Shown here piece by piece: positions 55,557-63,984 of a DNA stretch of 64,000 nucleotides. The DNA comes from Aquila chrysaetos chrysaetos (lineage: Eukaryota; Chordata; Aves; Accipitriformes; Accipitridae). The first letter of the stretch is position 1. Each line of letters opens with the position of its first letter. The notes below the pieces were generated by a model, which worked only from the letters and a program-made list of their open reading frames with translations, searched no databases and was not told the DNA's origin. The stretch covers positions 6,844,501-6,908,500 of the forward strand of contig NC_044018.1 in assembly GCF_900496995.4 (NCBI RefSeq), in the 5' to 3' direction. The position numbers and the translations under genes are program-made.

Positions 55557-58500
55557 GTATATTTTGGAACAATTGTTTTGGTTAGATGTTAACTCTGAAC
55601 CTTGTGGCTGGTTACGATGCCTCTGTGTTTTTTTGGTTTAGCAGAAATCTCTAGTGACACTTAGCTATTCTGTTCTGTATGAATTGCTAAGAGTGAAGGG
55701 AAGCTGGGATGGGTTTTCGTGTGTTCTTACAATTGTCTGAGCAGTTAAAATTTGATTGCTTCTTCAGCTGAGGTGGTGTATGGCTACTGAATATTCCAGC
55801 TTTATTCCAGTGCAAAGTAAGTGTGGTCAGTGAGTTGCTTTCAGTAGAGCTGTTAAATAACTGCTTCTGTTCCGTGCTGGAGGAGGCAATTTTCAGGATA
55901 CTGGAAGAGTAACACTTGGAACTGCTGAAATACGATTGCAAAAGTATATCTGGCAATGTCCTGAGATTGGCTTCCGGTTTGAAAGTTGTGCTCTGTCTTT
56001 AATCAGTGGACAAAATTCTAATTGCAGGGACTGTAAACGAGTAACGACAGTAAGTTAAGTACTTAATGGGAAAGCTCAGTGAATCTCTTGGAGGTGGTCA
56101 TTTGCATCATCTCAGCTAGTAAAAACCTGAGTATGTTCTATAGCCTAATAAAAATTAAAACTCATAAAAAATTTTTGTTAACAAAGTTCTTTTTCATTCA
56201 TATAGCCATTACCTAACCACCCCCCTGGAACAAAGCTAATTAATTTTCCCAGTACAACAAAACCTGAAAGCTCATCAGAAGTAATAAAATCAGAAGCTGA
56301 AAGTAAACCAAAAGGTAAGGCTGATAGAAATTTACATCTATTACTTGGTAGTCCTCTCTAGAGAAGTATTTGGTTGTCAATTTTTTTGTTAAAATCTTAA
56401 ACTTTTGTGTATACTGGGTTGTTGTGTAATGTTCCGTACCTTTGAAGAGTTATGCAAACGCAAAAGAGTCTAAAGGAATTTTTGTTTGCATTTCTGTGGA
56501 AAATAAAAACATTTGTAGGGTTGTATTCCAGAACAAAATAAGGCTGGGTTATGAAGTTTTATTGCAGCAGTCCCTTTGCATTAATTTGCTATGTTTACAT
56601 GCTCAAACTGACTTACTTTCTGCCTAGTTTTTAGTGTTCAGATGGAATGCTGGAAATCTATTGCTATGGAACAGTCCCCTAACTCAATTTCTGTCCCTAG
56701 ATTATAGAAGTTACTTTCTAGGCTCAGGATTTACTGTGGAGTTGCTAACGTGCTGTCGTAACTGTATGCAAAGTTTCTTGCATCAGAAAGTTGGTGCTTA
56801 TGTTTTGTTGAAGTCTGTTCCCTAGATAATCCAGTTCCATTATGGTTCTGTTTATAACAACTTCTTTTTTATTTTTCTTTTTTGTTATCTTGAAGAATTT
56901 ATGACTTCATTTAACTACCAAATTGCATAGTTCTATCTAGAGAGATATTTTTAAGCCAACCCAAAACATCTTGTAGGAATGCCAGCCCCATACAAAAAAT
57001 TAACTTCAATTATGTGATGGGTAGAGAGCTCATTTCACCTGGTTCCTGAGCAGACATTTTTTACTTCTGTATTGTAATTTCAGCTATATTTTTGTTTTAA
57101 GTGCAAGTACCTTATTTTGGTGTAAGTGGGTTGTTTTATATGGAATGCACAATTTGCAGAAATAAGAAAACTGCAACAAACAGTTGACTTTTTGCCTGTG
57201 TTCAGGCAGAGTTAAGAGGAGTTCTGTAATCTGTCACAACAGGGCACTTGAAATGGCAAGTTTGTTAGTCAGAGCCCTAGTTTATCTGTATGTATAGCAG
57301 TATATAGGGCATTCCTGCCATTTTAACCATATTTTGGCTTTATTGAATTGGATAGCTATAAATAGCATTACCATGTTTACAAACAGCTGATTATTGTCAA
57401 GAAGTGTTTGATGTAACGGCTTGAGAGTAGTTAATACTTAAGTTTCGCACTTGCAAAGCATATATCAAAAGTTTATGTACTATGCATTCGATGGAAGTTG
57501 ATGCTTACTTGCAACTTTGAAATCTTTACTAAACTTCAAAATTGGGATAGTCTTGGGATCTTGCTTTTAAACCATTCCAGTGCTATTTCTGGAAGAGCCA
57601 GGAAGACAATGTGCAGCCCTGAACACTGTGAAATTTGATTTGTCTAAAACTTTGCATAAAAATTAACTCTAGTCTACTTAAGGAATGTGAACATTCAGTA
57701 TTGAACACTCAGAATATTCAGTATGTAGCTCTTTTTCATAATTTCAGGTGTGCCTTATGCTAAAGGCATAGAAATTGGACTAATCCAGTAGCCGTGCTGA
57801 GTCTCTGCTCCCCAGAGAAATGAATACATCAGAGAGGAACTTAAATATAGTAGTAATAGATGCTGTAGGAGAACATCAGTAGATAATACCTATAGACACT
57901 ATTTACGAACATTTTGTAACCTTTGGAAGAAAACTAAGCTTTCTTCCTTACTGTTTTTATTTTAATATAGGCCTTATTATAGTTTATGTATATCATCCTC
58001 AGTTTTGAGAGAGCAAGATTAAAATAAACTGTTCAATATGTTAGCAAATAAACAGATCTCTAGAATGTTTAGACTAGTGTGGCTTATTTTGGTGTGGCTC
58101 TGCTATTTCTGGAAAGCTTGTTTTGGGCTTGTGCAAGTATGTAAAAATATTTTGTTTAAAAAAAAAAAAATCACAATTTGACCCCTCTTTCCCCTCATTA
58201 TGTTAGTATACAACATCTGTGATTCCTCCTACTGTATTCTTAGTCCCGAGTCTTTGAAAAAGATTCAGTTTTAAACTACCTTTTATTAAAAATATTTACT
58301 GAAGTTCAGATTTACTGTTTTGTAAATACCATCATAGATTTAAGTACTGGAAAGTTAAACTGGACTCCTTCATCTTAACTACTGGTAGAATATCAGGCTC
58401 ACAAAATAAGATGCTGAAGCGGCAAATTGAATGTACTCTTAACGTCCGTGGCTGGGTTTCTCGGGTGGTGCTGATTGCTGGGGTGTGCAGCTTCCACATA

Positions 58501-61500
58501 TGGGGAGCTTGGCAGGGTGCAGGGTTCCCTGTCTCCTGCCTTCCTGGCAGCTGTAGCAGAGGGCAAGGTCCTTGTTCTGGCATGGTTTTTTGTCTGGGTG
58601 GGACTTGGTGTGTGTGAGGATGGGAGAAGTGCTTGAAGGAGGAGGAGGAGAGAAAGGAAGGATTTAGTAGTTCAGCTGTACTGACCAAATCCCCAGGCAG
58701 TAAGGAAATACATGTATTTTTACAGAATCAAGATGTATAGAAATGTATTCCACTTGTGTTACACTTACTCGCTACTCATGAATAAAATCCCCGAATTTGA
58801 TAGATATTTGTAGTGTACCTGTTGAATTTTTTTTTTGTCATTGTGATTTCCTCCCCTCTGCCCTGGACCTTGATTTAAACATTCATCTTTTTGACATGGT
58901 TCCGCTTATTTTTCTGTAATTCTTCAAAACCCACAATATAGTCAATCTATAGTTGAGCATTTTTGATCATGAGATGAGGCAGTAAAATAATGCAAGTTCT
59001 TGTACCTAGCATTACTCATGTGGTTACATATCTCTATATATCTCTATACATATCTAGATACGTATCTGTCTCTTAAGCTTGGCATACTTTTGCGTTTAGC
59101 ATAGTGGTTGGCACTGACCAAGGTAGATTTTTATTTAAGAATACAATTTATGCATTTTTTTAGCTAAAGATTTGTATCTTGATTAAACAAAATGCAACAA
59201 CAGAATGATTCAACTGCAACTCACATTTGCTTACCATCCAGCAAGAGGCAGTTGTTAACAAGTTGACTTACAGACAATCCTAATGAGGACTTGATGTGCT
59301 GCTGTCTAACTGGGGGTTGATGCAGCTGCTCACCTGAGTGTATTATCAGTGCCAAATACCTGATAGGTTATGGCAGCATGTTAGAGTCCTTTTTGTTTGC
59401 TTCCTCTTCCCTAATCTGTCAGATACGGAAATCCAGCCTTTTAATCCGCTAAATAATTTTCAGCGTGCTGGGGTTAAAAAAGGTGCAAAAAATGCTTTGC
59501 AATTAAGACTTCTATGTAAGGTATTTTGGCCTTTCTCATGTTATTTTTATTCTAGCATTGGAAAGGAAAGCAAATTGTCCTGCTTTTTCACCTGAAATTA
59601 TCTCAATTTTAAATGGATTAGTTATTGAACTGTACCAAATGGAAAGAAAGGAATTATTCTTTCTACTTTTGCAAATGAGGCTGTAACTTGTCTGAGTTGA
59701 TCACTCAGACAAGCTCTGGTTTCAGGTGCTTAGCCAAGGAATTCCTTTGCTTCAATTGCTTGATTTCACTGCAGAATTTCAGCAAATGTGCTGCTTGAAT
59801 ACTTGAAGTTTCTGTAGTTGTAGGTGTTAATAAATGATGTCAACATGAAACAATTGCATGTATTTAATTAGGAATGTAAATTTGAAATTTAGATTAATTT
59901 TGAGATCATAAAAATCTCATATAAACTCTCAATAAAAAACTTGAAACCATTTTTCTGTAAAGCAGGTCAAAATTGAATACATAATGCTATGGGGATGGTT
60001 AGATAGGCTGTTACAGAGAGGAGGCTCCTCTCTTCTCCTTCTGAACTCAGAGTACCCAAATTAAGTTGCTGTTGTGGATAAAAATGTTTTAGAGCTTAAA
60101 CTACTGACTGCACAAAGATTTCTTTCCATCACTCTGTAAATGTATGATTTTATTTTTCTTGTGATATGAATGGCATAGTGAACATTTGTAAAGCAGTCTC
60201 AGATGGCTGGTCTAGAAGGAAAGTATGACTATAGTGTTAATTTCTGAGCTCTCCTTTCACACAGCACAAGTGAGCTGGTATTATGTATGTTACTACCCAT
60301 GGTATGAAATGTAGTTAATTGCGCTGCTTTGTTTCAGCCAAGGAATATTGCAGGACAATATTTTCCTATGAAGGCTCAAACGATGAACTCAGCTTTAAAG
60401 AAGGCGAGATCATTCAAATAATCAGTAAGGTAAGATGTTCGATCTGCTCTAACAATTTATATAGCTTTTGTGGATTTTGTACAGGTAGGTAATGTGGAAA
60501 ATGTGAAAGCAGGAGAGTCTGTTGGAGTGAATACTCCTGTAGACTGATTTGTCTCATGTGAGGGTCAACTCTTCACTCCCACACTTGGTGGAGATACAGA
60601 TGTCCTTAAAGATCATTCCAGAGTGGGAAGCTATCTTATATTTGTCGCAGGCCAGTCGGATCAGTATACACCCAGTACCAAATGCCTTTTCAGTGAGGAA
60701 ATTGGAAAAGCTTTGCAAATAGCCCTTTTACCTTCAGAACTTGTATTTTTTCTCTGGTGGTATATCAGGCTGACCTAGAGGTGGTGGCTGGAAGTATTAC
60801 TGTGTCAAAAGGTGAGAAATTAAGATTTGTACTTACTGATTTTGATCTAGGTACTATGAAAAAAAATGAGCAAGTGTTTTCAGTAGGAGAATGAAGTCCA
60901 GGTGTTAAGACATGCTTGGTATTTCAGAATAACCATACAGAATTTAATTATACTGTCTGGCTCTTTAGAGAAATGTGATTATTTAGTTGAATGTTCTTAT
61001 TTGTGTTGAATATTGAAAACACCTTTTTCAAAGGTCATCTTGTTGCAGAGATGGTTTTAGACAAGAAATGAAGCTACCCATACTTAATTTCCCTGCAGTA
61101 TTCTGCAGTCTTTTGTTGGTTCATATGCTGCTATATTAAGGAATAATGACTTGCCTACAGTTGCAGAAGAAAAGTAACACTTTTTTCTTTAGGAGGATTT
61201 TAAGTTTATGGAAAAGATGGCCACTTTTCTTAATACTGCTAATATCCATTTTCTTTTTATTGACTAATTACAGTGGAAAAGAGTAGTTGTGGAAGGCACT
61301 TTTTAAAATGCAACAGCTCTTGCCCCATCTTCGCTGAATCTCTTGCCTCTCTGTCCTTTTTAAACCAATTTACTCAAAGCATACACTGGTCCAAACTGGA
61401 GTGAAGAAGAGTTATCCAGAGCAGAGCTCTCCCTCCAAAACCGTCTTCTGAAGTCTGAGTAGATTAATATAACTTTCAGGTGGCTGCCTCAGTCTGGGGT

Positions 61501-62802
61501 TTTGATCTTGCCAAGTGTTAAGGTATTTTTTTCTACCACATACATTTCGTGTAAAGCCTGTCCCCCTTGGCCTTTTCTTTTCAGTTTGTTCTGTATATGA
61601 TCATTTTTAATAGAGTTTCTCTGACTTTGTAGTATACCTCAGCACTGGCTAAATGAAGTTTAGCAATAGATGCCTTATCCCATTCATGACTGGACACTGT
61701 TCAGAAATTGGACCCTGTAGTACTTAATTGAAAGGGTGATGGAGGGAGAAATGAAAGACAACTTTAGCAAACTTATTTTCAGCACTAATCACCTATTCAG
61801 GTCTTTTTCCTGCCAATTCCTTCTTCAGTTTAATGTGGGGTGGGATTTTTTTTTGTTTAAATTATTTTATATTTTATTTTTCCCCCTCTCCTTTACCTGT
61901 TCAGTGTCTCAGCTGAACTGATTGCTGAATTGTCCTTGTTTTGTACTGAACTTTGGCATGAACTACTTGGTGCTGCTAACGGCGGCACATAATCAGCAGT
62001 GATCCACTTGGACTTGTATGCAGGAGTGACATCTGCAGTATTATGGATCTGAGGCACAGAGGAAAGTTGTTATTTATGCTGCTAAAATATTCAAATAACA
62101 TCATAGTTTCTGTTATGGACAAACTAAGGCCTTGATCCAGTAAGATCATGTAATGGATTTCTCTGCCACTGAATTAATTCTCTGTTTTGTTTTGTTCTTA
62201 TGTCTTAATGTGGTTATTTTTTTCCCTGAGTAGGGTATGTGCTCCTCTATCTTCACCCTTTTCACACCAGTGGACCTGATCAATCACATCAGAATCATTT
62301 TTATTTAGTAGAATTGTGTGTTACTCCAATGACGCTTGAAGTATTTACTGAATAAGTTGCGAGTCAAGGAAGTTGAGAATATTGAATATTGTGCATTAGG
62401 TCATAACTGGGTTTATGTACTTTCCTTCCCTTTGCAGATCTTATCCTTATACCCTTATCTTATATATGATGTAATATCATTTCATCCTGCTTTTTAGAAA
62501 ACAAAGTGACCAAACCTGATCTGTTCTGTAGCTGTTGCCCCTTGCTAAGGTGGCCAAAGTATTCCTCTTATAAATGTGATATTTCAGACAAACAATTATT
62601 TTATATTGTGGGTAAAAGCAAAAACGTTGTTCCTGTAACTGTATTTGTTCTGGGGAAGAAGTAAATATTGATTGAAATGTCCTGTTGTTTGTTTTAGGAC
62701 ACTGGAGAGGCAGGCTGGTGGAAAGGAGAACTCAATGGTAAAGAAGGAGTCTTCCCAGATAATTTTGCTGTTCAAATACAAGAGTCTGATAAAGACTTCC
62801 CT
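1710..62802 (+). CDS. CD2AP: CD2-associated protein, 5' half of gene (exons 1-9, 344 residues; continues beyond window)
   Basis: CD2AP is a cytoplasmic scaffold that links membrane receptors and endocytic cargo to actin. Known family partners are CD2, nephrin/podocin in podocytes, Cbl and capping protein. The nine joined exons encode SH3-1 (about residues 1-58), SH3-2 (about 109-168) and SH3-3 (about 279-339), joined by basic and Ser/Pro-rich linkers. Each domain shows the SH3 hallmarks: an ALYDY-like strand ([21 protein letters not shown]), a GW element, and a final FPxNF. CD2AP is preferred over its paralogue SH3KBP1 because SH3-1 reads EEGWLEG rather than a double-Trp form, and because of the linker [19 protein letters not shown] and the region [15 protein letters not shown]. 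The vertebrate protein is about 640 residues, so roughly the last 300 lie off the right edge. The start is the ATG at 1710: its context is strong (A at -3, G at +4) and it restores the family N-terminus [12 protein letters not shown] after splicing. Confidence 0.96.
5018..5118 (+). repeat. A/C-rich low-complexity patch
   Basis: A-runs are interspersed with CC, CCC and CCCCC over about 100 bases. Similar patches occur at 11971-12021, 25975-26008, 31264-31290 and 51524-51560. They probably derive from decayed poly-A or simple repeats. Confidence 0.75.
5638..5666 (+). repeat. Poly-T tract (29 T)
   Basis: This is an uninterrupted T homopolymer within intron 1. Such runs are prone to length variation and sequencing error. 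No transposon body is recognisable beside it. Confidence 0.9.
6713..6743 (+). repeat. (TTTG)n simple repeat
   Basis: Five or so tandem GTTT units flanked by T runs in intron 1. Confidence 0.85.
7118..7200 (+). mobile_element. CR1 LINE 3'-tail fragment
   Basis: The sequence carries the typical CR1 terminal block in + orientation: a GCTTTGAGCAGG-like word, then CTAGATGGCCTCTGTAGGTTCC, spaced as in CR1, and an ATTATTCTGTG ending. It is about 80 bases, diverged and 5'-truncated, and has no coding capacity. Confidence 0.7.
8060..8086 (+). repeat. Poly-T tract (27 T)
   Basis: A T homopolymer in intron 1, followed by CCTCCAGCAGCAGCC. It has an acceptor-like look (T tract plus CAG), but no exon-like open frame with a donor follows. 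Confidence 0.85.
11971..12021 (+). repeat. A/C-rich low-complexity patch
   Basis: A-runs are interrupted by CC to CCCCC, the same style as the patch at 5018. No coding or structural role is evident. Confidence 0.75.
12533..12813 (+). mobile_element. Decayed CR1 LINE 3' end
   Basis: It begins with the GGAGAAGAGAAAG word that in CR1 encodes the LEKRR region near the ORF2 C-terminus, continues through a recognisable GGTGCCCAGG and a TTCAAAACTTAGCTGGACAA segment, and ends GGTCCTTTCAAACC ... TTCTGTGATTGG. Many substitutions and indels mark it as an old copy. Orientation is +, the same as CD2AP. Confidence 0.65.
15742..16096 (-). mobile_element. CR1 LINE 3' end, minus orientation
   Basis: On the minus strand this reads the C-terminal part of CR1 ORF2, open without a stop to the natural terminator: [56 protein letters not shown]. 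It is followed by the short 3' UTR and an ATTCTGTGATTC end at about 15742. It is 5'-truncated at about 16096, the usual fate of CR1 copies. The preserved frame over about 90 codons and the clear match to the copy at 53865 suggest a relatively young subfamily. It is not a functional element because the endonuclease and most of the polymerase are missing. Confidence 0.93.
20866..22020 (-). mobile_element. Longer CR1 LINE fragment with reverse-transcriptase remnants, minus orientation
   Basis: On the minus strand, successive broken frames match CR1 ORF2: about 21965-21759 ([33 protein letters not shown] and AQRVMINDT, from the polymerase palm region), about 21590 ([12 protein letters not shown]), 21431-21330 ([32 protein letters not shown]), then [11 protein letters not shown] near 21130 and the CR1 3' end with CAGTGATTCTGTGAC at 20866. 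Frameshifts, an internal deletion near 21700 and a TG/TA microsatellite at 21041-21078 disrupt it. The far boundary at about 22020 is soft, because similarity fades rather than stopping at a sharp edge. Confidence 0.88.
21041..21078 (+). repeat. TG/TA microsatellite inside a CR1 copy
   Basis: GTGTGTGTGTATGTATATGT and following alternating units sit inside the minus-strand CR1 at 20866-22020 and interrupt its former coding frame, so they arose after the insertion. Confidence 0.85.
25491..25651 (+). CDS. CD2AP: CD2AP exon 2: complete SH3-1 domain (residues 2-55)
   Basis: The acceptor is a long T-rich tract ending TTTTTAG at 25490; the donor is GTGAGT at 25652. The exon is 161 bases, enters in phase 1 and leaves in phase 0. 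It encodes almost the whole first SH3 fold without interruption: YDYDA strand (residues 8-12), acidic RT loop HDDEL (14-18), GEIIRNV (23-29), [11 protein letters not shown] (34-44, with Leu in place of the usual second Trp) and MFPDNFVK (48-55). In this family SH3-1 binds atypical PxxxPR peptides in Cbl, CD2 and related partners. Confidence 0.97.
29041..29086 (+). repeat. (TTTG)n simple repeat
   Basis: Tandem GTTT units interrupted by GTATTTT, in intron 2. Confidence 0.85.
30941..31332. repeat. Imperfect inverted repeat in intron 2
   Basis: The left arm (from 30941, CCGATATGGTGGTGCCATCC onward) and the reverse complement of the right arm (31332 down to about 31280) align without gaps at 28 of the first 39 positions, including a shared TGGTGCCAT core, and continue with gaps to a common TTTTGG. 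The arms are about 50 bases and roughly 290 bases apart. Both arms translate in mirror orientation to an MPI(W/Y)WCH..LYL string, which is a consequence of the repeat, not evidence of a gene. The origin is unknown: it could be a decayed foldback or terminal-inverted-repeat element, or two insertions of one old repeat. Confidence 0.5.
37613..37667 (+). repeat. Tandem duplication of about 30 bases
   Basis: Two adjacent copies share AGACTCTTACTAACATT and begin ATTGTAG or ATTGCAG. The unit is about 30 bases, and the copies differ by a few substitutions or a small indel. It is intronic. Confidence 0.8.
40330..40570 (+). mobile_element. Decayed CR1-like reverse-transcriptase fragment
   Basis: In + frames it shows [16 protein letters not shown] (like the KAFDKVPHQ motif of CR1-type polymerases) followed, after a frameshift, by [14 protein letters not shown] (like RGKVLLWIRNWLKDR). 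The order and spacing are right for a LINE palm domain. The fragment is short and heavily mutated, so the family call is tentative. Confidence 0.5.
41255..41290 (+). repeat. Tandem duplication of about 17 bases
   Basis: TTATTCAGGCCTTTAGTG is followed directly by TTATTCAGGCCTTAGTTG. It lies about 150 bases upstream of exon 3. It is a simple slippage or duplication product. Confidence 0.8.
41441..41594 (+). CDS. CD2AP: CD2AP exon 3: SH3-1/SH3-2 linker (residues 56-106)
   Basis: The acceptor CTTGTTTCAG ends at 41440; the donor is GTATGT at 41595. The exon is 154 bases, phase 0 in and phase 1 out. It encodes a charged linker with the recognisable family stretch [18 protein letters not shown] (about residues 77-94) followed by a Pro/Lys-rich tail. 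No folded domain is expected here. The strong match of this segment to mammalian CD2AP helps separate the gene from SH3KBP1. Confidence 0.95.
41595..45312 (+). other. CD2AP: CD2AP intron 3 (3.7 kb)
   Basis: It runs from GTATGT to GAATTAG. It contains a short CR1 3' tail at about 42670-42731. A 134-codon open frame at 42948-43352 has no recognisable family and no splice or promoter support, so it is treated as chance. Confidence 0.9.
42670..42731 (+). mobile_element. CR1 LINE 3' tail
   Basis: It contains ATGATCCTTTTGGGTCCTTC, then CAACTCGAGATACTC, and ends in the octamer-type repeats GGATTCTGTGGTTCTGTG, the hallmark of CR1 3' termini. Only about 60 bases remain. Confidence 0.7.
45313..45413 (+). 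CDS. CD2AP: CD2AP exon 4: N-terminal half of SH3-2 (residues 107-140)
   Basis: The acceptor TTGAATTAG ends at 45312; the donor is GTAAGC at 45414. The exon is 101 bases, phase 1 in and phase 0 out. It encodes basic residues RSKKR, then [20 protein letters not shown] and DVIDINEE, that is, the first strand, the RT loop and the n-Src region of SH3-2. The domain is completed by exon 5. Confidence 0.96.
45414..49701 (+). other. CD2AP: CD2AP intron 4 (4.3 kb)
   Basis: It runs from GTAAGC to CATACAG. It contains a 20-base T run near 48090-48109 and unassigned A/T-rich sequence. No gene or clear transposon is seen. Confidence 0.88.
48090..48109 (+). repeat. Poly-T tract
   Basis: A T homopolymer of about 20 in intron 4 with no recognisable element attached. 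Confidence 0.85.
49702..49822 (+). CDS. CD2AP: CD2AP exon 5: C-terminal half of SH3-2 and start of linker (residues 141-180)
   Basis: The acceptor is TTTCCATACAG, ending at 49701. The exon is 121 bases, phase 0 in and phase 1 out. It encodes [12 protein letters not shown] (with the paired Trp of a typical SH3), [11 protein letters not shown], then an acidic tail [12 protein letters not shown]. The donor GTGGTA at 49823 departs from consensus at several positions. It is chosen because it alone keeps phase with exon 6. Reading through it adds nine residues (GGILFVENL) and then a stop at 49849-49851. Confidence 0.95.
51524..51560 (+). repeat. A/C-rich low-complexity patch
   Basis: AAAATAAAATAAAAAAACCC continues into repeated CCCAAA-type words in intron 5, the same style as the other A/C patches. 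Confidence 0.75.
52330..52350 (+). repeat. 21-T run forming the exon 6 polypyrimidine tract
   Basis: An uninterrupted T run ends eight bases before exon 6 and acts as its polypyrimidine tract. Length variation here could alter exon 6 splicing strength (inference). Confidence 0.85.
52359..52543 (+). CDS. CD2AP: CD2AP exon 6: SH3-2/SH3-3 linker (residues 181-242)
   Basis: The acceptor follows a run of 21 T (52330-52350) and ACTTTCAG. A second AG two bases later (52360) would shift the frame, so 52359 is the start. The exon is 185 bases, phase 1 in and phase 0 out; the donor GTTTGT at 52544 is off consensus. It encodes a Ser/Pro/Gly-rich part ([14 protein letters not shown]), then the conserved [21 protein letters not shown] block (residues 206-226), and a charged tail [10 protein letters not shown]. 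The conserved block is shared with CIN85, which points to an important non-SH3 function (inference). Confidence 0.95.
53865..54223 (+). mobile_element. CR1 LINE 3' end, plus orientation
   Basis: On the + strand it reads the ORF2 C-terminus ([72 protein letters not shown]), the stop, then the 3' UTR. It ends in two octamer units, GTTCTGTG and ATTCTATG, at 54208-54223. It is 5'-truncated at about 53865. By eye it matches the reverse complement of the copy at 15742-16096 at roughly nine in ten positions. Confidence 0.95.
55508..55562 (+). repeat. TA/TG compound microsatellite
   Basis: An (AT)n block, then (GT)n, then a longer (AT)n block, in intron 6. It is likely polymorphic. Confidence 0.9.
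56206..56314 (+). CDS. CD2AP: CD2AP exon 7: variable linker before SH3-3 (residues 243-278)
   Basis: The acceptor CATTCATATAG ends at 56205; the donor is GTAAGG at 56315. The exon is 109 bases, phase 0 in and phase 1 out. It encodes a Pro/Ser/Thr/Lys/Glu-rich low-complexity linker beginning [10 protein letters not shown] and ending EAESKPK. It is much less conserved than its neighbours, and from memory of the human protein it appears about ten residues longer. The exact splice fit on both sides, open frame throughout, and position between exons 6 and 8 support it. Confidence 0.88.
56315..60337 (+). other. CD2AP: CD2AP intron 7 (4.0 kb)
   Basis: It runs from GTAAGG to GTTTCAG. It is A/T-rich with short homopolymers. 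No gene or recognisable transposon is seen. Confidence 0.88.
60338..60429 (+). CDS. CD2AP: CD2AP exon 8: N-terminal half of SH3-3 (residues 279-309)
   Basis: The acceptor TTTGTTTCAG ends at 60337; the donor is GTAAGA at 60430. The exon is 92 bases, phase 1 in and phase 0 out. It encodes [20 protein letters not shown] and [11 protein letters not shown], giving the first strand, RT loop and n-Src strand of SH3-3. It parallels exon 4 in phase, size and split point. Confidence 0.96.
60430..62697 (+). other. CD2AP: CD2AP intron 8 (2.3 kb)
   Basis: It runs from GTAAGA to GTTTTAG, splitting SH3-3 at a phase-0 boundary. Nothing else is recognised inside it. Confidence 0.9.
62698..62802 (+). CDS. CD2AP: CD2AP exon 9: C-terminal half of SH3-3 (residues 310-344)
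   Basis: The acceptor TTGTTTTAG ends at 62697; the donor GTAAGT at 62803 is a perfect consensus. The exon is 105 bases, phase 0 at both ends. It encodes [29 protein letters not shown] and SDKDFP, closing the third SH3 domain. In the family the next exon begins the Lys/Pro-rich region; it is not found before 64000. Confidence 0.96.
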
Positions 62803-63732
62803 GTAAGTTCTTGCATGTATCGTTTAGTATCACAAAAAAGTATTGATGGAAATGCAAAGAATAAAAGACTTCACAGCACATTATGCTGCTTAAAATATTA
62901 TTACTATTATGGCAGTTTTTGACTTTATCTTGAAATAACTATATCAAAGAAGAAAGATTTAAAGGTTAATATTTGTGTTTAAACTTCTTAAATATTAAAC
63001 TGAAGCATGCTTTTTTGAGATTAACTGTAATTAATGAGGATGATTAGGCCATATAGAAAAGGATATAGTTCTGATAATATGCTGTTATGTGTAACTGATT
63101 ACTGAATTAAACCCTTACTGTTTTGAAAGGAGATAAACAGTTTGTCTCTTCCATCTGTAGTCCTGTAAGTAACTGTAATTGCAAAATGCTGAATGACCGC
63201 TGTGGGACTGACTGGGATTTTTCCATGTTAAGACTTGCCAGTAGGTTGCAGTGCATGAAGGATAATCTTTGGGTGGGATCTAGAAATATTTTTTTACCAT
63301 CTCGTGTGCTAACTTACGGAAATTCATGTTTTCAATTTTAGTTCTTATTTTATAATTTTTTTGTTGAGATTAGTATGATGTTTTGGTTTTGACAAGTTTG
63401 TGTAGCAAAGATGTTGTGTTAATTCACAAATGTACATCATCCCCAGATGGGAGAGATTCAGCTCCAGATCAGGACATCTAAATGTTGAAGCCTATATGTC
63501 AGTAGAACAGTTTCAGAGTTTCATAATTAGTGCCATTTAGTCTGGAATTGGAGACATTCACAGAGGATTGCTAGATACAACCTGACAGATAGTTATTAAC
63601 TTAGCATTTAACCTCAGTTACCTAACATGCACAGAAAGTCCAGTTACTCCAAGTCAGCGTTTTCTTTTCAAATTGATTCTCAGCTTTGCAAGGATGGCAT
63701 AAATGCTGTAACATATGGCTGACTCAATTTGA

Positions 63733-63751
63733 GGGGTGGGTGGGTGGGTGG
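63733..63751 (+). other. Short-loop G-quadruplex motif in intron 9
   Basis: GGGGTGGGTGGGTGGGTGG contains four runs of at least three G separated by single T bases, one of the most stable predicted quadruplex patterns. It is intronic, and no function is evident from context. Confidence 0.7.
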
Positions 63752-63984
63752 TATCACTCTTTTGCAATACAGAATTGATCGCTTGAGGGAGAGGAAGAAA
63801 ATTATTCTTTTACCATAAACAATGTTTCCTATAGACAGACCTTGCTTTGATCCTTTATTCTGCTCTGTGTAGTGTGTCTCAGTACAGGGATTCACCTTGC
63901 ACTGAGCAACTTTGAAGTTCAAGGCATTGGACGGCTGATTATTGTAATCAGCTATTTGATACCGACTTAATAAAAACACAGTTC

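Larger units (their letters stand above)
52544..56205 (+). other. CD2AP: CD2AP intron 6 (3.7 kb)
   Basis: It runs from GTTTGT to ATATAG. It contains a + strand CR1 3' end (53865-54223) and a TA/TG microsatellite (55508-55562). No nested gene is seen. Confidence 0.88.

Noticed and set aside
25491..62802. Assignment to the paralogue SH3KBP1 (CIN85) instead of CD2AP
   Set aside because: SH3-1 has a single Trp with Leu following (GWL), and the exon 3 linker ([15 protein letters not shown]) and the SH3-2 sequence ([17 protein letters not shown]) fit CD2AP and not CIN85.
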